Below, piece by piece: positions 25,422 to 34,505 of a stretch of 64,000 nt of DNA. Below the pieces are notes generated by a model. That model was given only the letters and a program-made list of their open reading frames with translations. It was not told the DNA's origin and did not search any database. Each line of letters opens with the position of its first letter. The first letter of the stretch is position 1. A program made the position numbers and the translations under genes. This stretch comes from an uncultured Roseicyclus sp. (GTDB lineage: Bacteria > Pseudomonadota > Alphaproteobacteria > Rhodobacterales > Rhodobacteraceae): positions 1-64,000 of the forward strand of contig NZ_CALAHQ010000023.1 in NCBI RefSeq assembly GCF_937892565.1, read 5' to 3'.

Positions 25422-26201
25422 TCATCCCGCAGCATGCGCCGCTTGGGCGGACCGTAAAAAGGCGGGTCGGCCCGGCGCGCTCAATTCCGGCGCATGGGCA
25501 TAGCCCCCAAGATCAAACGCAAGGATCGCCGCCGGGTCGGTCAAGCGCCGCTCGATGACAAAGCGCGCCATGGCACCACGGGCCTTTTTCGCATGGAAAC
25601 TGACGATCCTGGGGCCGCCGGGCTTGTCTTCCAGAAATTGCGGCGTGATCACGCGCAACGCCAGCGCCGCCGGATCGACCGCCGAAAAATACTCGACCGA
25701 GGCACAGTTGAGCAGCGTATCGGTGCCCAGATCAGCCGCCTGCACGTTCAGGGCGCGGGCCAGCCTGTCGCCCCAATAGGCATAAAGATTGGGGCCTTTT
25801 GCGGTCGCAAGCTGGCTGCCCATTTCCAACCGATAGGGCCGGATCGCATCCAGCGGGCGCAAGACCCCGTACAGACCGGACAAGATGCGCAACCGATCTT
25901 GTGCAAAGCGCAGATCGTCAGCCTCAAGGCTTGCCGCTTCCAGCCCCTGATACGTGTCCCCCGCAAAGGCAAGGGCCGCAGGGCGCAGATCATCGTGATC
26001 TGTATCAAATCTCTGGAACCGTTCGACATTCAACCGCGCCAAACCCGCTGACAGATCCATCAGATGGGCCAGATCGGCCTCGCTGAGGCCACGGGCGGTT
26101 TGGGCCAGCGCCCGCGCATCCGCTTGGAACTGCGGCACTGTCATCGCCACGTCGCGCACGGCCCAATCCAGACGCTTGGCCGGCGAAATCACGATCAGCA
26201 T
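25422..26201 (-). CDS. yaaA: peroxide stress protein YaaA (DUF328/UPF0246)
   Basis: 259 residues. The family start MLIVISPAKRLDW is intact, followed by RFQRFDTDHDDLRPAALAF, LSGLYGVLRPLDAIRPYRLEMG and the C-terminal FHAKKARGAMARFVIE. In E. coli YaaA limits free iron and DNA damage during peroxide stress, and it is regulated by OxyR. ATG 26201 is clear from the family start; the longer ORF upstream has no support. Neighbouring an oxidative-stress sigma locus fits, though no shared promoter is seen. Confidence 0.93.
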   Translation of the reverse strand: MLIVISPAKRLDWAVRDVAMTVPQFQADARALAQTARGLSEADLAHLMDLSAGLARLNVERFQRFDTDHDDLRPAALAFAGDTYQGLEAASLEADDLRFAQDRLRILSGLYGVLRPLDAIRPYRLEMGSQLATAKGPNLYAYWGDRLARALNVQAADLGTDTLLNCASVEYFSAVDPAALALRVITPQFLEDKPGGPRIVSFHAKKARGAMARFVIERRLTDPAAILAFDLGGYAHAPELSAPGRPAFLRSAQAAHAAG

Positions 26202-26338
26202 GGACACTCCTCCGAAAGGGCGACTGGCATGGGGTGGACCTAGCGCCCCGTGCCACAGCGGGCAAGCCGAAGCCGGTCCATAACATCGCTTGAGATTAGG
26301 CCACGGGCGTTCCAGTATCACCGCAGGGATTGGGCGAT

Positions 26339-27523
26339 ATGAACGTGACCGACACACCAGACGAGGACAAGCTGCCCACACGGTCACAAAGCCGCAACCG
26401 CGTGCAAACAGCGGCGCTGGTCATCATTGCGGGTGCGATCTTCTTGTTCCTGCTGGTCGAGGCGCGGTTCTTGCTGACATCGCTTGCCGTGGCGATCATC
26501 GTCTTCAGCCTGACCAGCGATGCGATCGGCCACATCGCCCGGCTCAAGGTGGGGCGAGTGGGCATTCCCAACTGGCTGGCAAGCCTTGTGGCGGTGCTGC
26601 TGATCTCGACCGGCCTTTTCATGCTGAGCTCGCTGATCTTGTCGCAGATCAACACGGTGCTGGCGACGACGCTGACCTATACGGAACGGGCACCCGGGGC
26701 CGTGGCGGATCTGTTTGCATGGATGGGCCCCGAGGTTGAGACCGCAATCGCCAGCGCCATCGGCAGCATCGATGTTTCGGGCTATCTGCGCGCCATGGCC
26801 GGTCAGGCGGGCGGCCTGATGCAAAGCACGGTGTTGGTGATCTTGTTTGTGGGTTTTCTGTTCGCCGAGCGGCTCTGGTTCGAGGTCAAGCTGACCAGCC
26901 TGATGGGCGGCAATGCCAAGCGCGCGGCGCATGCCCGGCGGGTGATCGGCACCATCATGCATCGGGTGAACTATTACCTGTTGGTCAAGACGGTGGTCAG
27001 CGCCGTGACCGGGGTCATGGTCTATGGCGTGGCGCTGGCCTTTGGGCTGGAGCTGGCGGTGGCGATCGGCATCCTGACCTTTGTGCTGAACTACATCCCC
27101 AATGTCGGCTCGATCGTTGCGACGGTTCTGGCCACGCTTGTCACCTATGTGCAACTGGGCGAACCGGGGCCGACGCTGGCGTTCTTTCTGGCGGTGGGCG
27201 CGATCCAATTCATCAATGGCAACATCATCGACCCTTGGCTGATGGGCCGCGCGCTCAGGCTGTCGACCTTTGGTATTGTCGTTGCGCTGGCTTTCTGGGG
27301 GTCGATCTGGGGGATTGCGGGCATGTTCTTGTCGGTGCCGATCATGGTTGCGGCCATGATCGTGTGCAGCCATGTGCCGGAATTGCGCCCCGTGGCCGTG
27401 CTTTTGTCGCGTGAAGGTTTGCCCGATCTTGAAACCGATCTGCCAAAGCGATTTGCGCGACGCACGCTGGCGGCGGCTGTCCCGCCCGATCCGGTGACAA
27501 CGCAGCAATCAAGGCGCGGCTAA
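26339..27523 (+). CDS. AI-2E family transporter (PerM-like)
   Basis: 394 residues, about eight TM helices. A short polar N-terminus, an early pair of TM helices (about 20-55), the conserved GSIVATVLATLVTY and GNIIDPWLMGRALRLS segments in the C-terminal half, and a cytoplasmic tail. The family includes the E. coli AI-2 exporter TqsA, but most members have other or unknown substrates. ATG 26339 is preferred to a TTG at 26330. The stop (27521-27523) overlaps the convergent recQ stop. Confidence 0.86.
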   Translation: MNVTDTPDEDKLPTRSQSRNRVQTAALVIIAGAIFLFLLVEARFLLTSLAVAIIVFSLTSDAIGHIARLKVGRVGIPNWLASLVAVLLISTGLFMLSSLILSQINTVLATTLTYTERAPGAVADLFAWMGPEVETAIASAIGSIDVSGYLRAMAGQAGGLMQSTVLVILFVGFLFAERLWFEVKLTSLMGGNAKRAAHARRVIGTIMHRVNYYLLVKTVVSAVTGVMVYGVALAFGLELAVAIGILTFVLNYIPNVGSIVATVLATLVTYVQLGEPGPTLAFFLAVGAIQFINGNIIDPWLMGRALRLSTFGIVVALAFWGSIWGIAGMFLSVPIMVAAMIVCSHVPELRPVAVLLSREGLPDLETDLPKRFARRTLAAAVPPDPVTTQQSRRG

Positions 27524-29562
27524 CCCGCGTCGCGCAGCACCTGAAGAAAGGCATCGCCAAAGCGTTCAGCGCGCCGGTCGCCCAACACCCGCGCCACCGC
27601 GCCAAGATCGCCGGGCCGCAATTCGGCCAGCTTGGCCAGTTGCGCCGAAGAACAGGTGACGGGTTTGTCCAATCCCGTTTCACCGCGCGCCAGATCGGCC
27701 TGCACCGCCAAAAGCCGATCATAAAGCGTACCGGCATCACGCCCGGCCAGCTTGCGCCGCGCCGGGTGCAGATCATCGGGGCGGTCGCCCGTGATCACAG
27801 CCAAGAACAGCGACCCGTATTTTTCCAGCTTGGACGCCCCGACCCCGGTGATGCGCGCCATCTGATCCAGCGTTTCGGGCCGGGTTTCCGCCATTTCGAT
27901 CAGCGTGCGATCCGTGAAGATCACATAGGCCGGAACGCGCGAGGCCTCGGCCAGGGCGCGGCGCTTGGCTTTCAGCGCGGACAGGAGCGGCGCGTCCTCA
28001 TCGGCCACCAGCATCTTGACCTGCGGGCGGCGTGGGGCAGCCTTGATCGTGTCATGGCGCAGCGTGATCCCCGCCTCACCGCGCAGGATCGGGCGCGCGG
28101 CTTCGGTCATGCGCAGCGCGCCGTGCCGGGCGGGATCGGGGCGCACCAGATCATGGGCGGCCATCTGACGAAACACCGCCTGCCAGCCGCGCGTGTCGAA
28201 TTCCGTTCCGACGCCAAAGGTCGGCAGCGTTTCATGGCCCCTTTCGCGCATCTTGTCGGTCTGTGTACCCGTCAGAATATCGATCAGATGCCCCGCCCCA
28301 AACCATTCCCCGGTCCGCAAGATCGCCGACAGCGCCTTGCGCACGGGGGTGGTGGCATCAAAGACCTCGGGCGGGTTGAGGCACAAATCGCAATTGCCGC
28401 AAGGCGCGGACGCTTCTCCGAAATAGCCCAAAAGCACTTGTCGCCGGCAGGCCAGCGCTTCGGCCAGACCCAAAAGCGCATTGAGCCGCGCGTGATCGGC
28501 GGCCTTGCGTTCGGGTGGGGCCAGCCCCTCGTCGATCTGTGACCGGCGAAAGCGGATGTCATCGGGGCCGTAAAGCGTCAGGGTATCGGCGGGCGCCCCA
28601 TCGCGCCCGGCGCGGCCGATTTCCTGATAATAGCCTTCGATGGATTTCGGCAGATCGGCATGGGCGACCCAGCGGATGTCGGGCTTGTCCACACCCATCC
28701 CAAAGGCGATGGTTGCCACCACGATCAACCCGTCCTCGGTGGCAAAGCGCCCTTCGACGATGCGGCGATCCTCTGCTTCCATCCCGCCGTGATAATGGCA
28801 CGCGCTATGGCCCGCCTGCGCAAGCGCCTGGGCCAGCGCTTCGGTCTTGGCGCGGGTGCCGCAATAGACGATGCCCGACTGCCCCTTGCGCGCCGCAGCA
28901 AAGGACAAGATCTGTTGGCGGGGGTTTTGCTTGACCTCAAAGGCCAAGCCCAGATTGGGCCGATCAAAGCCGCGCAGAAAGATGTCGGGCTGGGCGCCAT
29001 CAAACAAGCGAAGGATGATTTCATCGCGCGTTTCGGCATCTGCCGTTGCGGTAAAGGCCGCCAGCGGCACATCCAAGGCGCGACGCAATTCCCCGATCCG
29101 AAGGTAATCGGGCCGGAAATCATGACCCCATTGGCTGACGCAATGGGCCTCATCCACCGCGATCAGGCAAACGCCCGCACGCTTGAGCATGCGTTGCGTA
29201 CCGGATGCGGCCAGACGTTCGGGCGCGATATAAAGAAGCTTGAGGCTGCCATCTTCGAGCGCGGCCCAGACGGCGTCGGTTTCCTCGGGCGTGTTGCCGC
29301 TGGTCAGCGCACCCGCGACCACACCTGCCTCATGCAAGCCGCGCACCTGATCGCGCATCAGCGCGATCAAGGGCGAGATCACCACCGTCACGCCTGTGCT
29401 GAGCAGCGCGGGCAACTGAAAGCACAGCGATTTGCCACCGCCCGTCGGCATGATCGCCAGCACATTGCGCCCGTCGGCCACGGCTTGCACGATCTCGGCC
29501 TGACCGGGTCGAAACGCGGAAAAGCCAAAGACCGAGGATAAAAGCGCGCGCGCATCCTGCAT
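27520..29562 (-). CDS. recQ: ATP-dependent DNA helicase RecQ
   Basis: 680 residues. 3'-5' superfamily 2 helicase. The aromatic/Q-motif start FGFSAFRPGQ is followed by Walker A PTGGGKS (39-45), DEAH at 137-140 and motif VI IGRAGRDG. Zinc ligands are C372, C388, C391 and C394 (CGNCDLC). A winged-helix region precedes an HRDC domain at about 524-592. A second, weaker HRDC-like segment fills 610-680. ATG 29562 is chosen; ATG 29619 would add 19 residues. E. coli RecQ has about 610 residues and a single HRDC, so the extra C-terminal domain is notable. Confidence 0.93.
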   Translation of the reverse strand: MQDARALLSSVFGFSAFRPGQAEIVQAVADGRNVLAIMPTGGGKSLCFQLPALLSTGVTVVISPLIALMRDQVRGLHEAGVVAGALTSGNTPEETDAVWAALEDGSLKLLYIAPERLAASGTQRMLKRAGVCLIAVDEAHCVSQWGHDFRPDYLRIGELRRALDVPLAAFTATADAETRDEIILRLFDGAQPDIFLRGFDRPNLGLAFEVKQNPRQQILSFAAARKGQSGIVYCGTRAKTEALAQALAQAGHSACHYHGGMEAEDRRIVEGRFATEDGLIVVATIAFGMGVDKPDIRWVAHADLPKSIEGYYQEIGRAGRDGAPADTLTLYGPDDIRFRRSQIDEGLAPPERKAADHARLNALLGLAEALACRRQVLLGYFGEASAPCGNCDLCLNPPEVFDATTPVRKALSAILRTGEWFGAGHLIDILTGTQTDKMRERGHETLPTFGVGTEFDTRGWQAVFRQMAAHDLVRPDPARHGALRMTEAARPILRGEAGITLRHDTIKAAPRRPQVKMLVADEDAPLLSALKAKRRALAEASRVPAYVIFTDRTLIEMAETRPETLDQMARITGVGASKLEKYGSLFLAVITGDRPDDLHPARRKLAGRDAGTLYDRLLAVQADLARGETGLDKPVTCSSAQLAKLAELRPGDLGAVARVLGDRRAERFGDAFLQVLRDAG

Positions 29563-29731
29563 TTGGGTTGCCTGTCGGGTCACTCGAAAGATTTGCTCGA
29601 TTTTCCGGGACTCTTCCATGTTGAGATGCGGTTCACAAGAGCTTGAACCCAGATCCTGCCGGGCTGTCTTGAGGGGCGGAACCGAATGACAAAAGACCGG
29701 TGGCCCCCAAAGCAATCAGCGGGCCGGAACC

Positions 29732-30316
29732 CTATTGCACATCGCCCCGCATGCCCGGATCGGCGCGCAAAAGCGTGATCACCGTGCCGCCATAGCTGCG
29801 CTGATCGCTCAGGGCAAAACCCGGCGGCACCCGAGGCGGCGCGTTGTCTTCCCACATGATCAACGCCCCCGGCGCGATCCAGCCGCCCGTCTGGGCATTG
29901 GCCAGCGCAATCTCGCCCAGACCCTTGCCATAAGGCGGATCAAGAAAGACCAGACCAAAGGGCAGGCCCGTCGCCGGGCCCAGATCGGTCGCGTCACGGG
30001 CAAACACCTTGCTTGCGCCTTGGGCCGCACAGAGCGCGACATTGGCGCGCAAAAGCGCGCGCGCCGCGACACCATCATCGACGAATGTGACATGTCCGGC
30101 GCCCCGGCTGAGTGCCTCGAGCCCCAAGGCACCCGTGCCCGCGAACAGATCCAGCACACGGGCCCCCGTGATCGGGTCGCCATGCTTGCCCGAGGTCAGG
30201 ATGTTGAACAGGTTCTCGCGCACCCGATCGGTGGTCGGGCGCAGATGCGCGGCCACATCGCCCGCCCCGACCTCGGCCAGTTTCCTGCCGCGAAAGCGCC
30301 CCGCGATGATCCGCAT
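29732..30316 (-). CDS. rsmD: 16S rRNA (guanine-966-N2)-methyltransferase
   Basis: 194 residues. SAM-binding motif DLFAGTGALGLEALSRG at 56-72 and catalytic DPPY at 126-129. The family start MRIIAGRFRGRKL and RPTTDRVRENLFN are intact. Methylates G966 of 16S rRNA on the assembling small subunit. The start lies 3 bases after the stop of the upstream reductase gene, so the two are probably one transcript. Confidence 0.95.
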   Translation of the reverse strand: MRIIAGRFRGRKLAEVGAGDVAAHLRPTTDRVRENLFNILTSGKHGDPITGARVLDLFAGTGALGLEALSRGAGHVTFVDDGVAARALLRANVALCAAQGASKVFARDATDLGPATGLPFGLVFLDPPYGKGLGEIALANAQTGGWIAPGALIMWEDNAPPRVPPGFALSDQRSYGGTVITLLRADPGMRGDVQ

Positions 30317-30319
30317 GCC

Positions 30320-31525
30320 TTAGCCCTGCAACAGCGGCTTGAGATCCTGAGCGGCATCGGCTACCCGCGCAGGATCGGGGGATTTGCCCGCCTCGATCAA
30401 CCGCTTGCCGATCATGTAGCCGCGCGGATCATTCATCGCATCGACCGCCACCAGCCTGTCATCCGCGTAATACCAATGCGACCGCGCCGCCCCTCCATCG
30501 CGCACCACGACGCGGGTGTAGCCGGCGTTCAGCCCCGCGATCTGCAGCTTGATGTCATATTGATCCGACCAGAACCACGGCAGCGGGTGATAGGCCACCC
30601 CCGCCCCAAGGATGTTGCGGGCCACTGTTTCAGCCTGATCGATGGCGTTTTGCACCGATTCCAGCCGGATGCGCCCACCGCGATGGGGAAAGCTGGCACA
30701 ATCGCCCGCCGCCCAGATCGCAAGATCGCTGGTGCGCCCCTGTTCATCGGTCATGATCCCGTTGTCGATCGCAAGCCCCGCCGCTTCGGCCAGGGCGGTG
30801 GCGGGGGCGATGCCGATCCCCACGATCACCAGATCGCAGGGCAATTCCACCCCGTCCGACAAGACGGCCCCCGTCACATGATCGGCGCCCAAAAGCCGCG
30901 ACAGGCCCACGCCTTCGCGGATATCGACGCCATGGGCGCGGTGCAGCGCGCGAAAAAAATCCGATGTCTCGGGGGCGGCCACGCGTTGCAAGATGCGCGG
31001 CGCCATTTCGATCAGTGTCACATCCATGCCACGCTTGCGCGCGACGGCGGCGGCCTCCAGCCCGATATAGCCGCCCCCCACGATCAGCGCGCGCCGCCCC
31101 GGTTGCAGGCCGGGCGCCATGCCATCCACATCGGCCAGCCCCCGCACCACATGCACGCCGCCCAGATCGCCCCCGATCGCCGCAGGCAAGCGGCGCGGCA
31201 CCGACCCCGTGGCCAGCACCAGCGCATCATAGGCGATGGTCTGGCCGCCGACGATCACCTGCCGCGAGGCCCGGTCGATCGCATCAACCGGACAACCCAG
31301 CATCAGAGTGATGCCCGCGTCGCGATAATAGCTTTCGGGGCGCAACAAGAGCCGATCTATGCTCATTTCACCCAAGAGATAGGCCTTGGACAAGGGCGGG
31401 CGCTGATAGGGCGGCACGGGTTCCTCGCCAATCAGGGTGATCGGGCCTGCAAAGCCTTCGGCACGCAGCCTGGCCACACAGGCCGCCCCCGCCTGACCGG
31501 CGCCGATGACCACGATTTTCGTCAC
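30320..31525 (-). CDS. FAD-dependent ferredoxin reductase-type oxidoreductase
   Basis: 401 residues of the rhodocoxin/putidaredoxin reductase type. FAD site GAGQAGAACVARL near the start, PYQRPPLSKAYL, the NAD(P)H site GGGYIGLEAAAVARKRG in the middle and the second FAD motif in IWAAGDCASFPH. It is expected to transfer electrons from NADH to a 2Fe-2S ferredoxin, but no ferredoxin or P450 gene is adjacent. GTG 31525 is chosen because AAAGG lies 8 bases upstream; GTG 31534 overlaps that ribosome site. Cotranscription with rsmD is likely. Confidence 0.85.
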   Translation of the reverse strand: MTKIVVIGAGQAGAACVARLRAEGFAGPITLIGEEPVPPYQRPPLSKAYLLGEMSIDRLLLRPESYYRDAGITLMLGCPVDAIDRASRQVIVGGQTIAYDALVLATGSVPRRLPAAIGGDLGGVHVVRGLADVDGMAPGLQPGRRALIVGGGYIGLEAAAVARKRGMDVTLIEMAPRILQRVAAPETSDFFRALHRAHGVDIREGVGLSRLLGADHVTGAVLSDGVELPCDLVIVGIGIAPATALAEAAGLAIDNGIMTDEQGRTSDLAIWAAGDCASFPHRGGRIRLESVQNAIDQAETVARNILGAGVAYHPLPWFWSDQYDIKLQIAGLNAGYTRVVVRDGGAARSHWYYADDRLVAVDAMNDPRGYMIGKRLIEAGKSPDPARVADAAQDLKPLLQG

Positions 31526-31542
31526 GTTCCGCACCTTTCGCG

Positions 31543-31571
31543 TTGGCCGTCTGTCGCGCTGACCCTATATG
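31543..31571 (+). promoter_or_regulatory. possible sigma-70 promoter of the peroxiredoxin gene
   Basis: TTGGCC (31543-31548), a 17-base spacer, and TATATG (31566-31571); each hexamer matches four of six consensus bases. It lies 38 bases before the ATG. Confidence 0.38.
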
Positions 31572-31609
31572 GCGGTGCACCGGATTAACAAGCGAAGGGG
31601 ACCGCACCA

Positions 31610-32098
31610 ATGACCATTTCCGTAGGCGACACACTGCCCGATGCCACGCTGCTGATCTTTGGCGCCAATGGGCCGGAAGCGGTCAGGATGGCCGACAAGA
31701 CCCGTGGCCGCAAGGTTGTGATCTTCGGTCTGCCCGGGGCCTATACCCGCACCTGCACCGCCGCCCATGTGCCCACCTTCATCCGCACCAAAGGCGATTT
31801 CGATGCCAAGGGCGTGGATGAGATCATCTGTGTTTCGGTCAACGACCCCTTCGTGATGGCCGCATGGGCCAAGGACACCGGCGCGGCAGAGGCCGGGCTG
31901 ACCTTTCTTGGGGATGCGGGCGCGGAATTCACCAAGGCGATCGGCCTGAACTGGACCGCAGCACCGGCGGGCTTCTACGACCGCTCGCGCCGTTATGCGC
32001 TTTACGCCGAAGATGGTGTGGTCAAGGTGCTCAACATCGAAGAAGGCCCGGGCGTTTGCGAATTGTCGGCGGGTGAAACCCTGCTGGCCGCCATCTGA
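31610..32098 (+). CDS. peroxiredoxin (Prx5 / AhpC-TSA redoxin type)
   Basis: 162 residues. Peroxidatic cysteine C49 in PGAYTRTCTAAH, the Prx5-subfamily signature. Reduces peroxides using thioredoxin or glutathione. A possible second cysteine is in GPGVCELS near 151. AAGCGAAGGGGA precedes the ATG. The stop is followed by an array of three hairpins that probably acts as terminator between this gene and the convergent pterin dehydratase. Confidence 0.93.
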   Translation: MTISVGDTLPDATLLIFGANGPEAVRMADKTRGRKVVIFGLPGAYTRTCTAAHVPTFIRTKGDFDAKGVDEIICVSVNDPFVMAAWAKDTGAAEAGLTFLGDAGAEFTKAIGLNWTAAPAGFYDRSRRYALYAEDGVVKVLNIEEGPGVCELSAGETLLAAI

Positions 32099-32102
32099 CG
32101 CA

Positions 32103-32174
32103 TGGGCAAAACGCAAGTTTTGCCCACGGAAAAACGCCAGTTTTTCGGCGCGGAAAACCCGGGTTTTCCGCGCC
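32103..32174. repeat. array of three tandem hairpins between convergent genes
   Basis: Hairpin 1: TGGGCAAAAC / GTTTTGCCCA (32103-32126, loop GCAA). Hairpin 2: GAAAAAC / GTTTTTC (32129-32146, loop GCCA). Hairpin 3: a perfect 28-nt palindrome 32147-32174 with core AAAACCCGGGTTTT. All share a plan of GC arm, A4-5, short centre, T4-5, GC arm. It ends at the stop codon of the next gene. The T runs could give termination in both directions. A second array with the same core is at 44067-44135. Confidence 0.85.
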
Positions 32175-32474
32175 CTACCTTGCGAAAAGATCCATCTTTT
32201 CGGCCAGCCTGACATCAAGATCACTCAATCCGCCCACATCATGGGTGGCCAGCGTCACATCCACCGTTTTGTAGACATTGAACCATTCCGGGTGGTGGTT
32301 CATCTTTTCCGCAACCAGCGCGACCCGCGTCATCCACGCGAAAGCAGCGGTGAAATCGGTGAAAACGTAGCGCTTGCGCACCGCCTCGCGGCCATCAACG
32401 AGCGCCCATCCGGCTTGGGTCAGGCTTGCAAGGGCCGCGTCCCGCGCGGCACCGTCTAGCTTTGTGGCTGGCAT
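32175..32474 (-). CDS. 4a-hydroxytetrahydrobiopterin dehydratase (PCD/DCoH family)
   Basis: 99 residues, the size of PCD. Motif [13 protein letters not shown] (56-68) supplies the active-site histidines H60 and H61, and the C-terminal [15 protein letters not shown] segment is conserved. It dehydrates 4a-hydroxytetrahydrobiopterin after aromatic amino acid hydroxylation; in bacteria without such a hydroxylase it may act in molybdopterin metabolism. The ATG overlaps the stop of the upstream acyltransferase by one base. No phenylalanine hydroxylase gene is in the window. Confidence 0.92.
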   Translation of the reverse strand: MPATKLDGAARDAALASLTQAGWALVDGREAVRKRYVFTDFTAAFAWMTRVALVAEKMNHHPEWFNVYKTVDVTLATHDVGGLSDLDVRLAEKMDLFAR

Positions 32475-33664
32475 CAATCCTGTTCCTCCATCTGCGCGCG
32501 CTTGAACGGGCCATAGCCCGTCATGATCTCGATCTCTTCGCTCACCGCCGCCCGCTCGGCCCTCAGATAGCGCGCGACGGCATCGGCAAAACCCGCATCG
32601 CGCACCCAATGCAGCGAATGGGTCTGCACCGGCAGATAACCGCGCGCCAGCTTGTGTTCGCCCTGTGCGCCCGCCTCGACCCGGCCCAGCCCATGAGCGA
32701 TGGCGAAATCGATGGCCTGATAATAGCACAGCTCGAAATGCAGGCAGGGATGATGTTCGGTGCAGCCCCAATAGCGCCCGTAAAGCACATCGCGCCCGAT
32801 GAAATTCAGCGCCCCCGCCACCGGCCGCCCCTCGCGCAGCGCCAGCACCATCAGCATGTCGTCGCGCAGGCTTTCATGCGCGGCGTCGAAAAATGCCCGC
32901 GTAAGATAGGGCTGGCCCCATTTGCGTGCGCCCGTGTCCTGATAGAACCGCCAGAACGCATCCCAATGCGCGGGCTGGATGGCATCGCCCGTCAGCGCCA
33001 CCATGTCGCCACCAAAGCCTTGCGCTTCGGCGCGTTCCTTGCGGATGGTCTTGCGCTTGCGCGAACTGAGCGCTGCCAGAAACCCGTCGAAATCGCCATA
33101 GCCTGCATTGTGCCAGTGAAATTGCTGACTGATCCGGGCCATCAGGCCCATCTGCGCGCCGGCTGTGGCCTCGGCTTGGGTGCAAAAGGTGACATGCAGC
33201 GAGCTGAGGCCGTTTTCCTCGGTCAGGCGCACGGCGGCTTGCACCAATGCGTCCATGCCTGCCGCGTGCCAGCCGGGACGGGTCAGAAAGCGGCGGCCTG
33301 TCGCGGGGGTAAAGGGCACGGCCATCTGCAGCTTGGGGTAATAGCGCCCGCCCGCCCGCTGATAGGCATCGGCCCAGTTATGATCAAAGATGTATTCGCC
33401 CTGACTGTGGCCCTTGGAATACAGCGGGGCGACGGCGATCACCTGTCCGGCGCTGCGTGCTACCAGATGCCGCGGCGCCCAGCCCGTGCCGGTGCCGACA
33501 GAGCGCGACACCTCCAGAGCGTGCAGAAAGCGGTGCGTGCTGAACGGATCATGGGGCGGCCCGCCATCGGCCGCCTCGGGGCAGGCACAGGCATCCCAAT
33601 CGGCAGCATCGATCTGGGCGATTGCGCCCAGAACCTCGATTTCGATGGGGGCGCTTGCGTCCAA
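32474..33664 (-). CDS. GNAT/FemAB-like acyltransferase (DUF482 type)
   Basis: 396 residues. Matches the FemAB-like family once called DUF482: [49 protein letters not shown] and [15 protein letters not shown]. The fold is a tandem GNAT, and members are proposed to transfer amino-acyl or acyl groups, but no substrate is established. No signal peptide or TM. The gene overlaps the PCD start by one base, which suggests cotranslation but not an obvious shared pathway. Confidence 0.82.
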   Translation of the reverse strand: MDASAPIEIEVLGAIAQIDAADWDACACPEAADGGPPHDPFSTHRFLHALEVSRSVGTGTGWAPRHLVARSAGQVIAVAPLYSKGHSQGEYIFDHNWADAYQRAGGRYYPKLQMAVPFTPATGRRFLTRPGWHAAGMDALVQAAVRLTEENGLSSLHVTFCTQAEATAGAQMGLMARISQQFHWHNAGYGDFDGFLAALSSRKRKTIRKERAEAQGFGGDMVALTGDAIQPAHWDAFWRFYQDTGARKWGQPYLTRAFFDAAHESLRDDMLMVLALREGRPVAGALNFIGRDVLYGRYWGCTEHHPCLHFELCYYQAIDFAIAHGLGRVEAGAQGEHKLARGYLPVQTHSLHWVRDAGFADAVARYLRAERAAVSEEIEIMTGYGPFKRAQMEEQD

Positions 33665-33734
33665 ATCCCGTCTCCGGCGGCTGCTGGGGCTTGCACCTCA
33701 GATGGGGCGCGTGTGGGCCGCGTCAATCCGAAGA

Positions 33735-34496
33735 TCAGGCCGGATAACCCTCAAAGGTGATCTGATCGGCAAGCCGTCGCGCGATGCCTTCGGCTTCGGG
33801 CGATTTGACGGTCCAGCACAAGATCGGCACGCCCCCGGCCTTGAGTTCCGACACGCGCGGGCGGGCCAGATCATGCCAATCATGGCTGATGAAGCTGGCG
33901 CCCACGGCCTCGAAGCTACTGATATCGCGCAAAAGGGCACAGGTTTCAGCCGACAGGTCAGGCCAATCACCCGGTTCAAAGCCACAGCTTGTGATCCCGC
34001 GCGGCAGATCGGGGGCAAGTGCCGCCATCGCGGCCATCATGGCGGGGTTGAACGACATCACCGCCACATCGCCACCATAGCCCGCCAGCGTTGTTGCCAC
34101 AGCCTGTTCCAGATCCGTCACACCGACGCCGGCAGCGCCCGACTGATCCTTGAGTTCGATCAAAAGCGGCACCTGTCCGGCGACCTGATCCAGTATGGCG
34201 GCCAGTGTCGGAATATGATCGCCGCTGGCCGAGCCGCTGAGCGTGATCTGACCCAACGCCGCCGCACTCAACCCGCGCAAGGGGCCGCTTTGGGCGGTCA
34301 GGCGATCGAGCGTGTCGTCATGAAACACCATGGCCACGCCATCGGCGCTGAGTTGCAGATCAAGCTCGATGCCATAGCCCGCCGCGATCGCGCGGGCAAA
34401 GGCCGCGGGGCTGTTTTCAATGACGCCAGCCGCCCGGTCATGCAAACCGCGATGCGCGATAGGTCGGGCCAGCAATGCGGCGGGAAGCGCGGGCAT
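33735..34496 (-). CDS. glycerophosphodiester phosphodiesterase family protein
   Basis: 253 residues, cytoplasmic (no signal peptide). GDPD motifs are H15-R16 (IAHRGLHD), E27-N28, E44 and D46 (GIELDLQLS) and H59 (VFHDDTLDRLT), the usual acid-base and metal residues. Expected to hydrolyse glycerophosphodiesters to glycerol 3-phosphate and an alcohol (UgpQ-like). It follows RidA with a 9-base gap, so the two are likely cotranscribed. Confidence 0.9.
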   Translation of the reverse strand: MPALPAALLARPIAHRGLHDRAAGVIENSPAAFARAIAAGYGIELDLQLSADGVAMVFHDDTLDRLTAQSGPLRGLSAAALGQITLSGSASGDHIPTLAAILDQVAGQVPLLIELKDQSGAAGVGVTDLEQAVATTLAGYGGDVAVMSFNPAMMAAMAALAPDLPRGITSCGFEPGDWPDLSAETCALLRDISSFEAVGASFISHDWHDLARPRVSELKAGGVPILCWTVKSPEAEGIARRLADQITFEGYPA

Positions 34497-34505
34497 GTCC
34501 GTGCC

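Noticed and set aside
29631-29648. GTTC-N10-GAAC dyad upstream of recQ, considered as a LexA box
   Set aside because: Alphaproteobacterial LexA sites are direct GTTC-N7-GTTC repeats; orientation and spacing do not fit.
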